The notes under the pieces are model-generated. The model had not been told where the DNA came from. It searched no databases and saw nothing but the letters and a program-made list of their open reading frames with translations. DNA of 64,000 bases from Amycolatopsis azurea DSM 43854 (GTDB taxonomy: Bacteria > Actinomycetota > Actinomycetes > Mycobacteriales > Pseudonocardiaceae). Location of the stretch: NCBI RefSeq assembly GCF_001995215.1, contig NZ_MUXN01000028.1, forward strand, positions 1 to 64,000. Direction: 5' to 3'. A program made the position numbers and the translations under genes. Below, piece by piece: positions 26,801 to 34,718 of the stretch; position 1 is the stretch's first letter, and each line of letters opens with the position of its first letter.

Positions 26801-29676
26801 GCCGCCCGGCACTGGAGGGCATGCCGAACTTCGCGACCGTCTGTCTCGGTGAACTCGCCGAGATGATCGACGAACTCGCGCAGACCGCCAAACCCGCCGA
26901 CGGCAACCAGGCCGAGGTCGCCGGTGTCGGGCCGTGGGTCCGGCCGTTCGCCGTCGAGTACGTCGTCGCGCCGAAGCCGGCGCCCGACCTCACGCCGGGC
27001 ATCTCCACCGCGGGTCTTGCGAAAGCGGAGTGGACGGCGTTCGCCCCGGACGGCCATCCGCTGGCCGAGCCGCTGCGCGCGGCGCTGGCAGGCGCGGGTG
27101 TCGGCGACGGTGTCCTCCTGTGCCTGAACGAAGACAGCGACGTGAACGACGTCGGCCTGTTCCTCGACGCGGGCCGCGCGGTGCTGGCGGCGCCCAACGG
27201 CACGCGGTTCGTCGTGGTACAGCACGGATTCGGCGCTTCCGGCCTGGCGAAGACGCTGCGGCTGGAGGACCCTTCGGCCCGCACCACGATCGTCGATCTC
27301 GCCGATGTCCGCCCGGTCGACCCGGAGGCCCTCGGCGCCGCGGTGTCCATTGTGGTCACCGAGGTCTCGGCCACCAACGACTTCAGCGAAGTCCGCTACG
27401 ACTCCGCGGGTGTCCGCATGGTGCCGAAGCTCGCCGCGCTGACCCCCGCCGAGGCGGAGGGGACACCGCTGGGCACGGACGACGTCCTGCTCGTCACCGG
27501 TGGCGGCAAGGGCATCACGGCGGAGAGCGCTTTGGCGCTGGCCAAGGACTCCGGCGCGAAACTGGCGCTGCTCGGCCGGAGCGACCCGGCCGACGACGCC
27601 GAACTGTCGGAGAACCTCGGGCGAATGGCGGCGGCGGGCATCACCTACCGCTACGAACGCGCCGACGTCACCGACGGCAGGCAGATCGCGGACGCGATCG
27701 GCCGGGTCCAGGCCGAGTTCGGCCCGGTCACCGCGGTGCTGCACGGCGCGGGCCGCAACGAGCCCGCCTCGCTGTTCTCCTTGACCGAGGAGAGCTTCCG
27801 CAAGACCCTGGCGCCGAAGATCGGCGGCCTCAACGCCGTCCTCGACGCCGTCGACAAGGACAAGATCAAGCTGCTGGTCACCTTCGGCAGCATCATCGGG
27901 CGGGCGGGCCTGCGCGGTGAAGCGCACTACGCCACGGCCAACGACTGGATGACCGAACTGACCGTGCGCTTCGGCCGCGAGCACCCGAAGGCACGGGCGA
28001 TCGCACTCGAATGGTCGGTCTGGTCCGGTACCGGGATGGGCGAAAAGCTCGGTGTCGTCAGCGCTTTGATGCGCGACGGCATCACGCCCATCCCGACCGA
28101 GGAGGGGATCGAGATCCTCCGCCAGGTCGTCGGCGATCCGTCCGCCCCTTCGGTACTGGTCGTCTGCGGTCGTACCGCGGGGCTGGCCACCCTGCCGGTG
28201 GAGAAGCGCGAACTGCCGCTGACCCGCTTCGTGGACCGCGCCGTCGTGCACTACCCGGGTGTCGAGCTGATCACCGAGGCCGACCTCTCCGCGGGCAGCG
28301 ACCCGTATCTGGCCGACCACCTGCTCGACGGTCAGCTGCTGTTCCCGGCGGTGATCGGCATGGAGGCGATGACCCAGGTCGCCAAGGCCGCGCTGGCCGC
28401 GGAAACCCTGCCGGCGCCGGTGTTCTCCGACGTCGAGTTCCTGCGCCCGATTATCGTCTCGCCGGGCGGGTCGACCACGGTCCGGCTCGCCGCGCTGGCC
28501 AGGGACGCCGAAACGGTGGACGTGGTGCTGCGCAGCGGGGAGACCGGGTTCAGCGCCGACCACTTCCGCGCCCGGCTGCGGTTCTCCCGGCCGGATCCGC
28601 TCGGCGAGACCGTCGTCCGCGACGTCGCGCTGCCGCCGGTGCCGGTCGACCCGACGACCGAGCTGTACGGCACGGTTCTCTTCCAGGGCAAGCGTTTCCA
28701 GCGCGTCACCGGCTACCGGAGGGCGAGTGCGCGGCACGCGGTCGCGGAGATCGCGACCGGCGCCGAGGTCGACTGGTTCGCGCCGTTCCTCCCGCAGGAA
28801 CAGCTCCTGGCCGACCCGGGCACCCGCGACGCGATGATGCACGCGATCCAGTGCTGTGTCCCGGACGCGACCCTGCTGCCGCAAGGGATCGAGCGGCTGT
28901 ACCTGGCCGAGCCCGGCGAGCAGGACCCGGAGTACGTGCTCCTCGACGCCCGCGAGCGTTCGCAGGACGGCGACAGCTACGTCTACGACCTCGACGTCCG
29001 CAACCCGGACGGTAAGCTCGTCGAGCGGTGGGAAGGGCTGAAGCTGCGCGCGGTCCGCAAGCGTGACGGTGAAGGGCCTTGGGTCCCGTCGATGCTCGGG
29101 TCCTATTTGGAGCGTTCCGTCGAACGGCTGCTCGGCTCGTCCCGCGCGATCGTCGTCGAACCGGATCCGGTGGGCGTTCCCGTCGAGACCACGACGGAAC
29201 GGCGGGCGCAGACCGCGCTGGCCGCCGGTCGCGCCGTCGACACCCCGCTCGAGATCCGCTACCGCCCGGACGGGAAACCAGAGGCCGACGGCGTCGAGGT
29301 GAGCGCGTCGCACAGCGCCGACCTCACCCTGGCGATCGCGGGCACCGGCCGGATCGCGTGCGACGTCGAGACGGCGGTCGAACGGACTCCGGAGGACTGG
29401 GCGGGTTTGCTCGGCGAGGATCTGCTTTCGGTGGGCGAACTGCTCGCCGCCGACGCCCGCGAGCCGCTTTCGGTCGCGCACACCAGGGTCTGGAGCGCGC
29501 TGGAATGCGTGCGCAAGACCGGAGACATGACACAGGCGCTCACCGTGCACCGGGTCGACCCGGACGGCTGGGCGGTGCTTTCCCACGGCAGTGCCCGCAT
29601 CGCGACCTGGGTGACGACCGTCAACGACCGGACCGATCCCGTCGTCTTCGCGGTGCTCCAGGGAGAGGAGAACTGA
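23842..29676 (+). CDS. pksE: Enediyne polyketide synthase
   Basis: 1944 aa, the length of PksE enzymes. Domains in order: KS with active-site Cys213 (DGACSSSLL); AT with Ser657 (GHSLGEL); the ACP with DDLHLSS (Ser971/972); KR with the nucleotide loop VTGGGKG (about 1218) and Tyr1363; DH with His1493 (DHLLDG); and a C-terminal phosphopantetheinyl transferase (about 1760-1944: IACDVETAVER, TRVWSALECVRK). The enzyme iteratively builds the linear polyene precursor of the warhead, and the PPTase activates its own ACP. A GGGGAG precedes the ATG. The thioesterase gene begins one base after the stop. Confidence 0.97.
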   Translation: MSVERISIVGIGLRYPDAGSPEELWENVLAGRRAFRRLPDERMNREDYYSPDPKAPDRFYAQKAAVLRDYEFDRIKYKVAGSTFRSTDTTHWLALDVAAQALADAGFPEGDGLPRPATGVVIGNSLTGEFSRANIMRLRWPYVRRTVAAALAERGWAEGDTAEFLHDLEAQYKAPFPEIDEDTLAGGLANTIAGRVCNFFDFGGGGFTVDGACSSSLLSVVTAANALSEGDLDVAVAGGVDLSIDPFEVIGFAKTGALAKREMKVYDADSNGFWPGEGSGMLVLMREEDAIAQGKRIYASIGGWGVSSDGKGGITRPEASGHRLALKRAYEKAGYGVETVSYFEGHGTGTALGDATEIEALSTARRDADPLADRAALSTIKGNIGHTKAAAGVAGLIKATLAVYHQVIPPATGHFDPHESLVGDSARMYVPAEAGLWPADHPVRAGVSAMGFGGINSHVTVTEAPGAARRKELDEKTRALVAGRQDSELLLLDADDAASLRGRVTGLLEVVPKLSFAELADLAGTLSTELSGKPVRAAIVATSPEDAERKLAKLLDLLGEGEPEVFSSREGIFASARSTDPKIGFLFPGQGSGQGTVGAVRKRFAHADDIYRAAGLSTGADQVATDVAQPRIVTGSLAGLRVLKSLGIEARTAAGHSLGELTALHWGGALTEREVLKLAKIRGKVMAGASEGNGAMAGIAATPGVTERLAEGEEVVIAGYNAPEQTVLSGPSEAIDRVVARARAEGVTATRINVSHAFHSPAVAPAAEAMTGELTTIDFTRLDRPVVSTVTGDVLHAAEDLRDLLRDQVVLPVRFREAAAKVAERSDLVIEVGPGRVLTGLFGQIAPGTPVLSIDTDSPTLAAVLKVAGAAFALGVRLETSALFAGRVVRALPVDGEFSFLASPCEAAPSIGAELARDRVADPAEATAGEASENGGSSTLDLLRKLASERVELPLEAVTADTHPLDDLHLSSITVGQLVNDVTRALGRPALEGMPNFATVCLGELAEMIDELAQTAKPADGNQAEVAGVGPWVRPFAVEYVVAPKPAPDLTPGISTAGLAKAEWTAFAPDGHPLAEPLRAALAGAGVGDGVLLCLNEDSDVNDVGLFLDAGRAVLAAPNGTRFVVVQHGFGASGLAKTLRLEDPSARTTIVDLADVRPVDPEALGAAVSIVVTEVSATNDFSEVRYDSAGVRMVPKLAALTPAEAEGTPLGTDDVLLVTGGGKGITAESALALAKDSGAKLALLGRSDPADDAELSENLGRMAAAGITYRYERADVTDGRQIADAIGRVQAEFGPVTAVLHGAGRNEPASLFSLTEESFRKTLAPKIGGLNAVLDAVDKDKIKLLVTFGSIIGRAGLRGEAHYATANDWMTELTVRFGREHPKARAIALEWSVWSGTGMGEKLGVVSALMRDGITPIPTEEGIEILRQVVGDPSAPSVLVVCGRTAGLATLPVEKRELPLTRFVDRAVVHYPGVELITEADLSAGSDPYLADHLLDGQLLFPAVIGMEAMTQVAKAALAAETLPAPVFSDVEFLRPIIVSPGGSTTVRLAALARDAETVDVVLRSGETGFSADHFRARLRFSRPDPLGETVVRDVALPPVPVDPTTELYGTVLFQGKRFQRVTGYRRASARHAVAEIATGAEVDWFAPFLPQEQLLADPGTRDAMMHAIQCCVPDATLLPQGIERLYLAEPGEQDPEYVLLDARERSQDGDSYVYDLDVRNPDGKLVERWEGLKLRAVRKRDGEGPWVPSMLGSYLERSVERLLGSSRAIVVEPDPVGVPVETTTERRAQTALAAGRAVDTPLEIRYRPDGKPEADGVEVSASHSADLTLAIAGTGRIACDVETAVERTPEDWAGLLGEDLLSVGELLAADAREPLSVAHTRVWSALECVRKTGDMTQALTVHRVDPDGWAVLSHGSARIATWVTTVNDRTDPVVFAVLQGEEN

Positions 29677-29677
29677 C

Positions 29678-30118
29678 ATGGCCGACTACTACGAGATCCT
29701 TCACACGGTCGGGTTCGAGGAGACCAATCTGGTCGGCAACGTCTACTACGTGAACTACGTGCGCTGGCAGGGCCGGTGCCGCGAGATGTTCCTGAAGGAG
29801 AAGGCGCCGGCGGTGCTCGAAGAGGTCCGCCACGACCTCAAGCTGTTCACGCTCAAGGTCGACTGCGAGTTCTACGCGGAGATCACCGCGTTCGACGAGC
29901 TGTCCATCCGGCTGCGGCTGGAAGAGCTGACCCAGACCCAGATCCAGTTCACCTTCGACTACGTCCACCTCACCGCCGAGGGCGAGCGGCTGGTGGCCCG
30001 CGGACGGCAGCGGATCGCGTGCATGCGCGGTCCGAACACGGCGACGGTGCCCAGCCGGGTGCCCGAACAGCTGCGCGAGGCGCTGGCCCCGTACGCGGTC
30101 GACGGCAAGGGGGAGTGA
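29678..30118 (+). CDS. Enediyne hot-dog thioesterase, E10 type
   Basis: 146 aa, hot-dog fold of the 4-hydroxybenzoyl-CoA thioesterase class. The opening YEILHTVGFEETNLVGNVYYVNYVRWQGRC matches the enediyne TEs. It releases the polyene chain from PksE. The start lies one base after the pksE stop, and this pksE-TE pair is the defining enediyne cassette. Confidence 0.94.
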   Translation: MADYYEILHTVGFEETNLVGNVYYVNYVRWQGRCREMFLKEKAPAVLEEVRHDLKLFTLKVDCEFYAEITAFDELSIRLRLEELTQTQIQFTFDYVHLTAEGERLVARGRQRIACMRGPNTATVPSRVPEQLREALAPYAVDGKGE

Positions 30119-30119
30119 C

Positions 30120-30692
30120 GTGGGCAGTGTCGAGGAGCCTTCGCGGCCGGTGCTGAAACGGCTGCCGACACCCGCCTCGCGGCGCCGGTTGTCCGCGCAG
30201 GCCGGGTTGCGGGAGGTGATGAGCCAGTTCGCCACCGGGGTCACCGTGCTGACCGCCGGGGGCGAACGGGCCCACGGGATGACCGCCAACGCCGTCACCT
30301 CCGTGTCACTGGAACCGCCGATGGTGCTGTGCTGCGTTTCCCGCGCGGCCCGGATGCACGAGGCGATCGTGACGGCGGGCTCGTACGCGGTCACGGTGCT
30401 CGCGTCGGACCAGAAGGACCTGGCGAAGTACTTCGCGGACTGGCGCCGTCCCGCCGGGATCGCGCAGTTCGACTCGGTGGACTGGACGGCGGGGCCGCAG
30501 ACCGGCGCCCCGCTGCTCGACGGCGCGCTGGCGTGGCTGGAATGCGAGCTGGCGGAGGTCTACGAAGGCGGCGACCACTCGATCTTCCTCGGCAAGGTGG
30601 TCGCCTCCAGCCGGGGCACGGCACAGGACTCGCTGGTCTTCTACAGCGGCGGCTACCACCAGATCGACGGCCGGGTACGGGCATCGGCCTAA
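30120..30692 (+). CDS. Flavin reductase, E6 type
   Basis: 190 aa. Flavin-reductase-like FMN-binding fold: MSQFATGVTVLTAGG, GMTANAVTSVSLEPPMVLCC and GDHSIFLGKVV. It supplies reduced flavin to a partner monooxygenase; similar E6 proteins serve flavin-dependent hydroxylases in nine-membered enediyne clusters. No two-component flavin monooxygenase is seen here, so the partner may lie elsewhere or be the FAD enzyme at 34719. GTG start at 30120, one base after the TE stop. Confidence 0.88.
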   Translation: MGSVEEPSRPVLKRLPTPASRRRLSAQAGLREVMSQFATGVTVLTAGGERAHGMTANAVTSVSLEPPMVLCCVSRAARMHEAIVTAGSYAVTVLASDQKDLAKYFADWRRPAGIAQFDSVDWTAGPQTGAPLLDGALAWLECELAEVYEGGDHSIFLGKVVASSRGTAQDSLVFYSGGYHQIDGRVRASA

Positions 30693-30708
30693 AGGGAGAG
30701 GAACTGTC

Positions 30709-30876
30709 ATGACCATCAACGAATCCGCCACGCCCGCCCCGGCGCTCTCGCCGGAGCGGCCGCCGGTGGTCACCACCATGCCCCGGCTCGGACGGGGGGT
30801 GTGCTGGCGCGACATCGTGCGCGAGATCGAACTCGACGAGCTCGAGCGCGAGGCCCGCCTGAAGGAGGCGGCGTGA
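30709..30876 (+). CDS. Small 55-aa protein between flavin reductase and carboxyltransferase
   Basis: A Pro/Ala-rich N-terminus is followed by a basic-acidic helix (RGVCWRDIVREIELDELERE). It has a good GGGAGAGG ribosome site at 30694-30702, and its stop overlaps the next GTG (GTGA). One Cys only. No family was recognised; it could be a small subunit or assembly factor of the following acyl-CoA carboxylase. Confidence 0.65.
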   Translation: MTINESATPAPALSPERPPVVTTMPRLGRGVCWRDIVREIELDELEREARLKEAA

Positions 30877-32576
30877 CCCTGCAAGGCGATCCGGGCGCCC
30901 AGCGCACGGAGGACTCCGAGGTGGTGCCGCTGCCGGAAGACCGGCTGCGGCACCACCGGATCCCGAGGGCGACCGACGGACAGGTGATCCCGCTCGCCCG
31001 CGGCGCCGAACCGGTGCATCCGCCCGAACCGACGATGCCGCTGCTGCGCACCCAGCGCGACGAGCTGCGCGAGCACATCGTCGACGGACGGCTCGACGGC
31101 GTCCGGCGGCAGCATTCGCTCGGCAAGCACACCGCGCGTGAACGGCTGGATCTGTTGCTGGACCCGGAGTCCTTCACCGAGGTCGAGCTGTACCGGCGGC
31201 ATCAGGCGAGCGGACTCGGGCTGGCGGAGAACCGGCCGTACACCGACGGCGTCATCGCCGGCTCGGGCACCATCGACGGACGGCGGGTGTTCGTCTACGC
31301 GCAGGACTTCACCGTCTTCGGCGGTTCGCTCGGCGAGGCGCACGCGGCGAAGATCCACAAGGTGATGGACCTGGCCATCGCCACCGGTTCGCCGCTGATC
31401 GGGCTCAACGACAGCGGGGGAGCGCGGATCCAGGAAGGCGTGATGGCGCTCAACGGCTACGGCGGGATCTTCCGCCGTCAGGTCGAGGCGTCCGGCGTCA
31501 TCCCGCAGATCAGCGTGGTGCTGGGGCCGTGCGCGGGCGGGGCGGCGTATTCGCCCGCGCTCGCGGACTTCGTCTTCATGGTGCGCGACACCGCCCGCAT
31601 GTACCTGACCGGGCCGGACGTCGTCGAGACCGTGACCGGCGAACGCGTCAGCCACGACGAACTGGGCGGCGCGGACGTGCACGGCGCGTCGTCCGGCGTG
31701 GCGACCGTGGTGCACGACGACGAGGAGAGCTGCCTAGCCGACGTCCGCTACCTGGTGTCGCTGCTGCCGTCGAACTACCTGGAGCCCGCGCCGCGCGAGC
31801 CGTCGCAGGACGCGGGCAAGGATCGGCGGCCCCGCTTCGCCGAACTCGTTCCCGTGGAGCCGAACAAGCCGTACGACATGCGGGACGTGTTCGCGGAGCT
31901 GACCGACGACGGCGAATTCTTCGAACTGCACGAACGATGGGCGCAGAACGTGCTGTGCGCGCTCGCGCGGGTCGACGGGCGCGTGGTCGGCCTGGTCGGC
32001 AACCAGCCGGTGGTGTTCGCCGGCGTGCTCGACGGCCCCGCCTCGCAGAAGGCGGCGCGGTTCGTGCGGTTCTGCGACGCGTTCAGCATCCCGCTGGTGA
32101 CCCTGGTCGACGTCCCCGGATTCCTGCCAGGGGTCGAGCAGGAGCACTCCGGGATCATCCGGCACGGCGCGCAGCTGTTGCACGCCTACTGTGAGGCGAC
32201 CGTGCCGCGCATCCAGGTCATCCTGCGCAAGGCCTACGGCGGCGCGTACATCGTGATGGACTCGCGGTCCATCGGGACCGACCTGTCGCTGGCGTGGCCG
32301 ACCAACCAGATCGCCGTGATGGGCGCCGAGGGCGCGGTCAACGTGTTGTTCCGCAAGGATCTCGCCGTCGCGCCGGATCCGGACGCGTTGCGCGCCCACC
32401 TGGTCGCCGAGTACACCGAAGAGTTCATGAACCCGCAGTACTCGGCCGAACGGGGGCTCGTCGACGACATCATCGACCCGGCGGACACCCGATCGGCCGT
32501 CGCCAGGGCGCTGGACATGTTGCAGGACAAGCGAAAGGCGGCGCCCCAGCGCAAGCACGGCAACCACCCGATCTGA
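30873..32576 (+). CDS. Acyl-CoA carboxylase carboxyltransferase (beta) subunit
   Basis: 567 aa. Family features: GRLDGVRRQHSLGKHTARERLDLLLD at the start, the oxyanion segments GSLGEAHAAKIHKVMDLA, GPCAGGAAYSPALADFV and the second-half GIIRHGAQLLHAY...AYGGAYIVM. It transfers CO2 from biotin to acetyl- or propionyl-CoA, giving malonyl-CoA for PksE. Biotin carboxylase is absent from the window, so it probably borrows a genomic alpha subunit. GTG start overlaps the 55-aa gene; the epsilon gene follows. Confidence 0.9.
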   Translation: MTLQGDPGAQRTEDSEVVPLPEDRLRHHRIPRATDGQVIPLARGAEPVHPPEPTMPLLRTQRDELREHIVDGRLDGVRRQHSLGKHTARERLDLLLDPESFTEVELYRRHQASGLGLAENRPYTDGVIAGSGTIDGRRVFVYAQDFTVFGGSLGEAHAAKIHKVMDLAIATGSPLIGLNDSGGARIQEGVMALNGYGGIFRRQVEASGVIPQISVVLGPCAGGAAYSPALADFVFMVRDTARMYLTGPDVVETVTGERVSHDELGGADVHGASSGVATVVHDDEESCLADVRYLVSLLPSNYLEPAPREPSQDAGKDRRPRFAELVPVEPNKPYDMRDVFAELTDDGEFFELHERWAQNVLCALARVDGRVVGLVGNQPVVFAGVLDGPASQKAARFVRFCDAFSIPLVTLVDVPGFLPGVEQEHSGIIRHGAQLLHAYCEATVPRIQVILRKAYGGAYIVMDSRSIGTDLSLAWPTNQIAVMGAEGAVNVLFRKDLAVAPDPDALRAHLVAEYTEEFMNPQYSAERGLVDDIIDPADTRSAVARALDMLQDKRKAAPQRKHGNHPI

Positions 32577-32587
32577 ACGGGGGAACC

Positions 32588-32782
32588 ATGTCACCGTCCG
32601 AAATGGACAGTGCGCCGGTCTTCCGGGTCCTGCGGGGGGACCCGGAAGACGCCGAACTCGCGGCGCTCGTCGCCGTCCTCACCGCGCTCGCTTCCGCGGC
32701 GCCGCCTCCTTCCGTCGCGCCCGTGCGCTCCGCCTGGTCGCCCCTCACGTCCGCGACTTGGCGCACCTCGGCCCTGCGCTGA
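32588..32782 (+). CDS. Acyl-CoA carboxylase epsilon subunit
   Basis: 64 aa, with the actinobacterial signature FRVLRGDPEDAELAALVAVL followed by a Pro/Ser-rich region ending RSAWSPLTSATWRTSALR. Epsilon subunits stabilise the alpha-beta holoenzyme. It lies 11 bp after the carboxyltransferase and ends two bases before the big palindrome. Confidence 0.85.
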   Translation: MSPSEMDSAPVFRVLRGDPEDAELAALVAVLTALASAAPPPSVAPVRSAWSPLTSATWRTSALR

Positions 32783-32784
32783 TT

Positions 32785-32890
32785 CGGCCGACTCGCGTGA
32801 TCCAACGGACGACACGTGTGATGGGACGGACAACTCATGAGTTGTCCGTCCCATCACACGTGTCGTCCATCTGATCACGCGAGTCGGCCG
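32785..32890. terminator. 106-bp near-perfect palindrome between convergent genes
   Basis: Two 53-bp arms meet without a loop; I count three mismatches (in CCAAC/ATCTG). It starts at CGGCCGACTCGCGTGAT and ends ATCACGCGAGTCGGCCG, so it contains the same CTCGCGTGAT unit as the 21-bp repeats. It lies 2 bp after the epsilon-subunit stop and 5 bp before the stop of the opposite gene, so a bidirectional terminator is the likely role. Confidence 0.9.
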
Positions 32891-32895
32891 TTCGA

Positions 32896-33087
32896 TCACG
32901 CCGGGCCGGTGGTCGTGAGCCGGCGCGCCGCCTCGGTTTCCCGACGCGGCGGATGCGTGCTGTGCCAAGGGTGCACGGCGACGTAGAGGACCTCGCCGTC
33001 GATCACGGCCTCCAGTCCCGTCCGCTCCCTCGGCGCGAAAGGGCTCCCGCAGGCCGCGCAGGTCCGCTGGCGATCCGCGGCGCTCAC
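32896..33087 (-). CDS. Small 63-aa protein with a zinc-type CxxC
   Basis: The N-terminus has TCAACGSPFAPRER, one Cys pair like a zinc ribbon half, then EVLYVAVHPWHSTHPPRR with three His. It may bind zinc. Its GTG start overlaps the stop of the 37-aa gene (GTGA), so the two are translated together. Unknown function; the pair diverges from the genes starting at 33378. Confidence 0.55.
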   Translation of the reverse strand: MSAADRQRTCAACGSPFAPRERTGLEAVIDGEVLYVAVHPWHSTHPPRRETEAARRLTTTGPA

Positions 33088-33197
33088 GACCGGTCCCGTT
33101 GCTCCGGGACGGCCGGGTCGGGCCACGTCAGGCCAAGCAGGTCGACGTCGAGTTCGTCGTCGGCGAAGATCTCGTACGGGTCGAGGCGTTCGGTCAT
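33084..33197 (-). CDS. Small 37-aa acidic peptide
   Basis: Translates to MTERLDPYEIFADDELDVDL and an acidic/Pro-rich end (LGLTWPDPAVPEQRDRS). AAGGAG sits 7 nt before the ATG, and the stop overlaps the next gene by GTGA, which supports it being real. It has no Cys, so it is not an obvious azole precursor. No family recognised. Confidence 0.55.
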   Translation of the reverse strand: MTERLDPYEIFADDELDVDLLGLTWPDPAVPEQRDRS

Positions 33198-33377
33198 GAT
33201 GCGCTCCTTGTGTTCCGGGGTACCACAAGGGCACTACCGGGACCCCCTCACCGGCGACTTGTTATTTGCTCATCGGGTTCTTCAGCCGACTTCGATCGCG
33301 TCCCGATCGGTCTCCGATCGGAGGGGGCCATCCTTGGTTGTCAAGTGAGCCGTTCATCGAAGGCCGGGAGGAACGTC

Positions 33378-33527
33378 ATGACGGCACAGGTGCGAATTTG
33401 GGTCGTGACCGATGATTTCGACCCGCGCGGGGCCGCCGAGGCCGACACGGCGGTGTTCGTCCCGGAGCCGAGGCAGGCGGCCGAAAGCGAGTTCCCGGCC
33501 GAGCACATCGTCCTCGGTTACAACTGA
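33378..33527 (+). CDS. Small 49-aa protein
   Basis: MTAQVRIWVVTDDFDPRGA then an acidic middle and AEHIVLGYN at the end; GGGAGG at 33367-33372 precedes the ATG. It has no Cys. Unknown function. It is the first gene of the second cluster block, divergent from the 37-aa and 63-aa genes. Confidence 0.55.
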   Translation: MTAQVRIWVVTDDFDPRGAAEADTAVFVPEPRQAAESEFPAEHIVLGYN

Positions 33528-33640
33528 CGGACATGGACCATCACCGGCGAGGACAGCAAGGACAAAGAAGACCACCGGGTATCCCGCGCGGGAGAATGAA
33601 GATCATCCGCGACCCGGCGAGACCTCGAGGAGGCCTTCGG

Positions 33641-33949
33641 ATGGCTATGCGCCTCCAGCTCACGTCGGGTTTGCAGGTGCTGGAAGAATGGGCGATCAAC
33701 GCCCCGCAGGCCGACCGCAATGTTATCTACGAAGCCCTGTTCGCGGTAGCCGACGGATCCGCTTTTCTCATCTACGACATTTTCGGAGATGGCCGGGATC
33801 CGCATCAGTTCATCATTCTGGTGAAACACGACCTCGTCATCAAAATAGGGCTCAAGCGCACCGATTCCTCGTTCGAGATCGTTTACATCGGCGCGCTGGA
33901 GCACGGGACGCCCGCCGCGGCCTGGGCTGAGGACTCCGACGGTACCTGA
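33641..33949 (+). CDS. Unknown 102-aa protein
   Basis: Starts at the ATG behind CGAGGAGG (33626-33633); an earlier ATG at 33596 has no such site. The sequence MAMRLQLTSGLQVLEEWAIN, with DGSAFLIYDIFGDG and FIILVKHDLVIKIGLKR, looks like a compact alpha/beta fold. No family was recognised with certainty. The upstream gap from 33528 is plain. Confidence 0.6.
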   Translation: MAMRLQLTSGLQVLEEWAINAPQADRNVIYEALFAVADGSAFLIYDIFGDGRDPHQFIILVKHDLVIKIGLKRTDSSFEIVYIGALEHGTPAAAWAEDSDGT

Positions 33950-34062
33950 CTCGCCGGACGTGCGGGTGAGGCCGAAAGGCGCAGGTCTCGTACCGCCGAA
34001 CGGACCAGTGGCGGGACTTGTACCGGCATCCTTTCGCAGCAATGGATCATGCGTTCCTCACC

Positions 34063-34068
34063 TTGACA
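34063..34068 (+). promoter_or_regulatory. Possible -35 element for the 34.2-36.5 kb operon
   Basis: TTGACA lies in the 213-bp gap 33950-34162 before the conserved enediyne protein. The region 34080-34150 is less GC-rich than the genes. No clear -10 could be assigned, so this is weak. Confidence 0.3.
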
Positions 34069-34162
34069 TCGTCGGCTTCGGCGTGAAATTCTTCGGGTGT
34101 TTACGGATGGGGAAATAACGCCTGGTCGAAATTGCGTTAATCGAGGTCTGGAGGGCTGAAAG

Positions 34163-34711
34163 ATGTCGTCACCTGAATTCCCGGGATTGGACGTTTCCAC
34201 GCGGGTGCGGGCGCGTGACATCCAGATGGCCGGGGTCGCCGACGTCCGCCGCCGGGTGTTGATGATCTCCGGCGCGATCGACACCACCGAGCACGACGTC
34301 TCGGTCAGTGTCAACCTGCCGGAGCCGGGTCGCTGGCAGGTGATCAAGTCCGAGACCAACCTGACCGACAAGACCTGGGTCGCGATGCAGGTCGTCACCG
34401 ACGAGGACTCGACCTTCGTCGACGACGCCGACACCCTGGTGCTCTCCCGCCAGTTCTCCAAGTCCTTCATGACACCGGACCAGCGCCGGCTCACCTTCTA
34501 CGACGGTGAGGTCCGGCCCGGCGAGGCCGTGTTGAAGGTGTACTCGCTGGACGCGGGCGGGCGGAAGCCGACCTACTCGTACTCCCGCTACAGCCCGATC
34601 GCGACCGACACCGCCGAGCAGTCCCAGCAGACACTGGACGAAATCATCAGCAACGGGATGAAGCAGCGCCCCGTGATCGAGCTGATCGTCCCGGTGACCG
34701 TGATCGGCTGA
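34163..34711 (+). CDS. Conserved enediyne-associated protein, beta-sheet type (DUF6423-like)
   Basis: 182 aa. SVNLPEPGRWQVIKSETNLTDKTWVAMQVVTDED and FYDGEVRPGEAVLKVYSLD read as beta-rich strands. It resembles a small family I associate with enediyne clusters, so it is likely part of warhead or tailoring chemistry, but no reaction is known and the letter assignment is uncertain. GGAGGG at 34150-34155 precedes the ATG. The FAD oxidoreductase starts 7 bp downstream. Confidence 0.65.
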   Translation: MSSPEFPGLDVSTRVRARDIQMAGVADVRRRVLMISGAIDTTEHDVSVSVNLPEPGRWQVIKSETNLTDKTWVAMQVVTDEDSTFVDDADTLVLSRQFSKSFMTPDQRRLTFYDGEVRPGEAVLKVYSLDAGGRKPTYSYSRYSPIATDTAEQSQQTLDEIISNGMKQRPVIELIVPVTVIG

Positions 34712-34718
34712 GCAGCCG

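Noticed and set aside
23824..29679. A 1951-codon open frame on the minus strand, covering all of pksE
   Set aside because: It mirrors pksE in a GC-rich genome and translates to low-complexity Arg/Gly/Asp-rich sequence with no domains; it has no separate evidence. The PksE reading on the plus strand has all expected domains.
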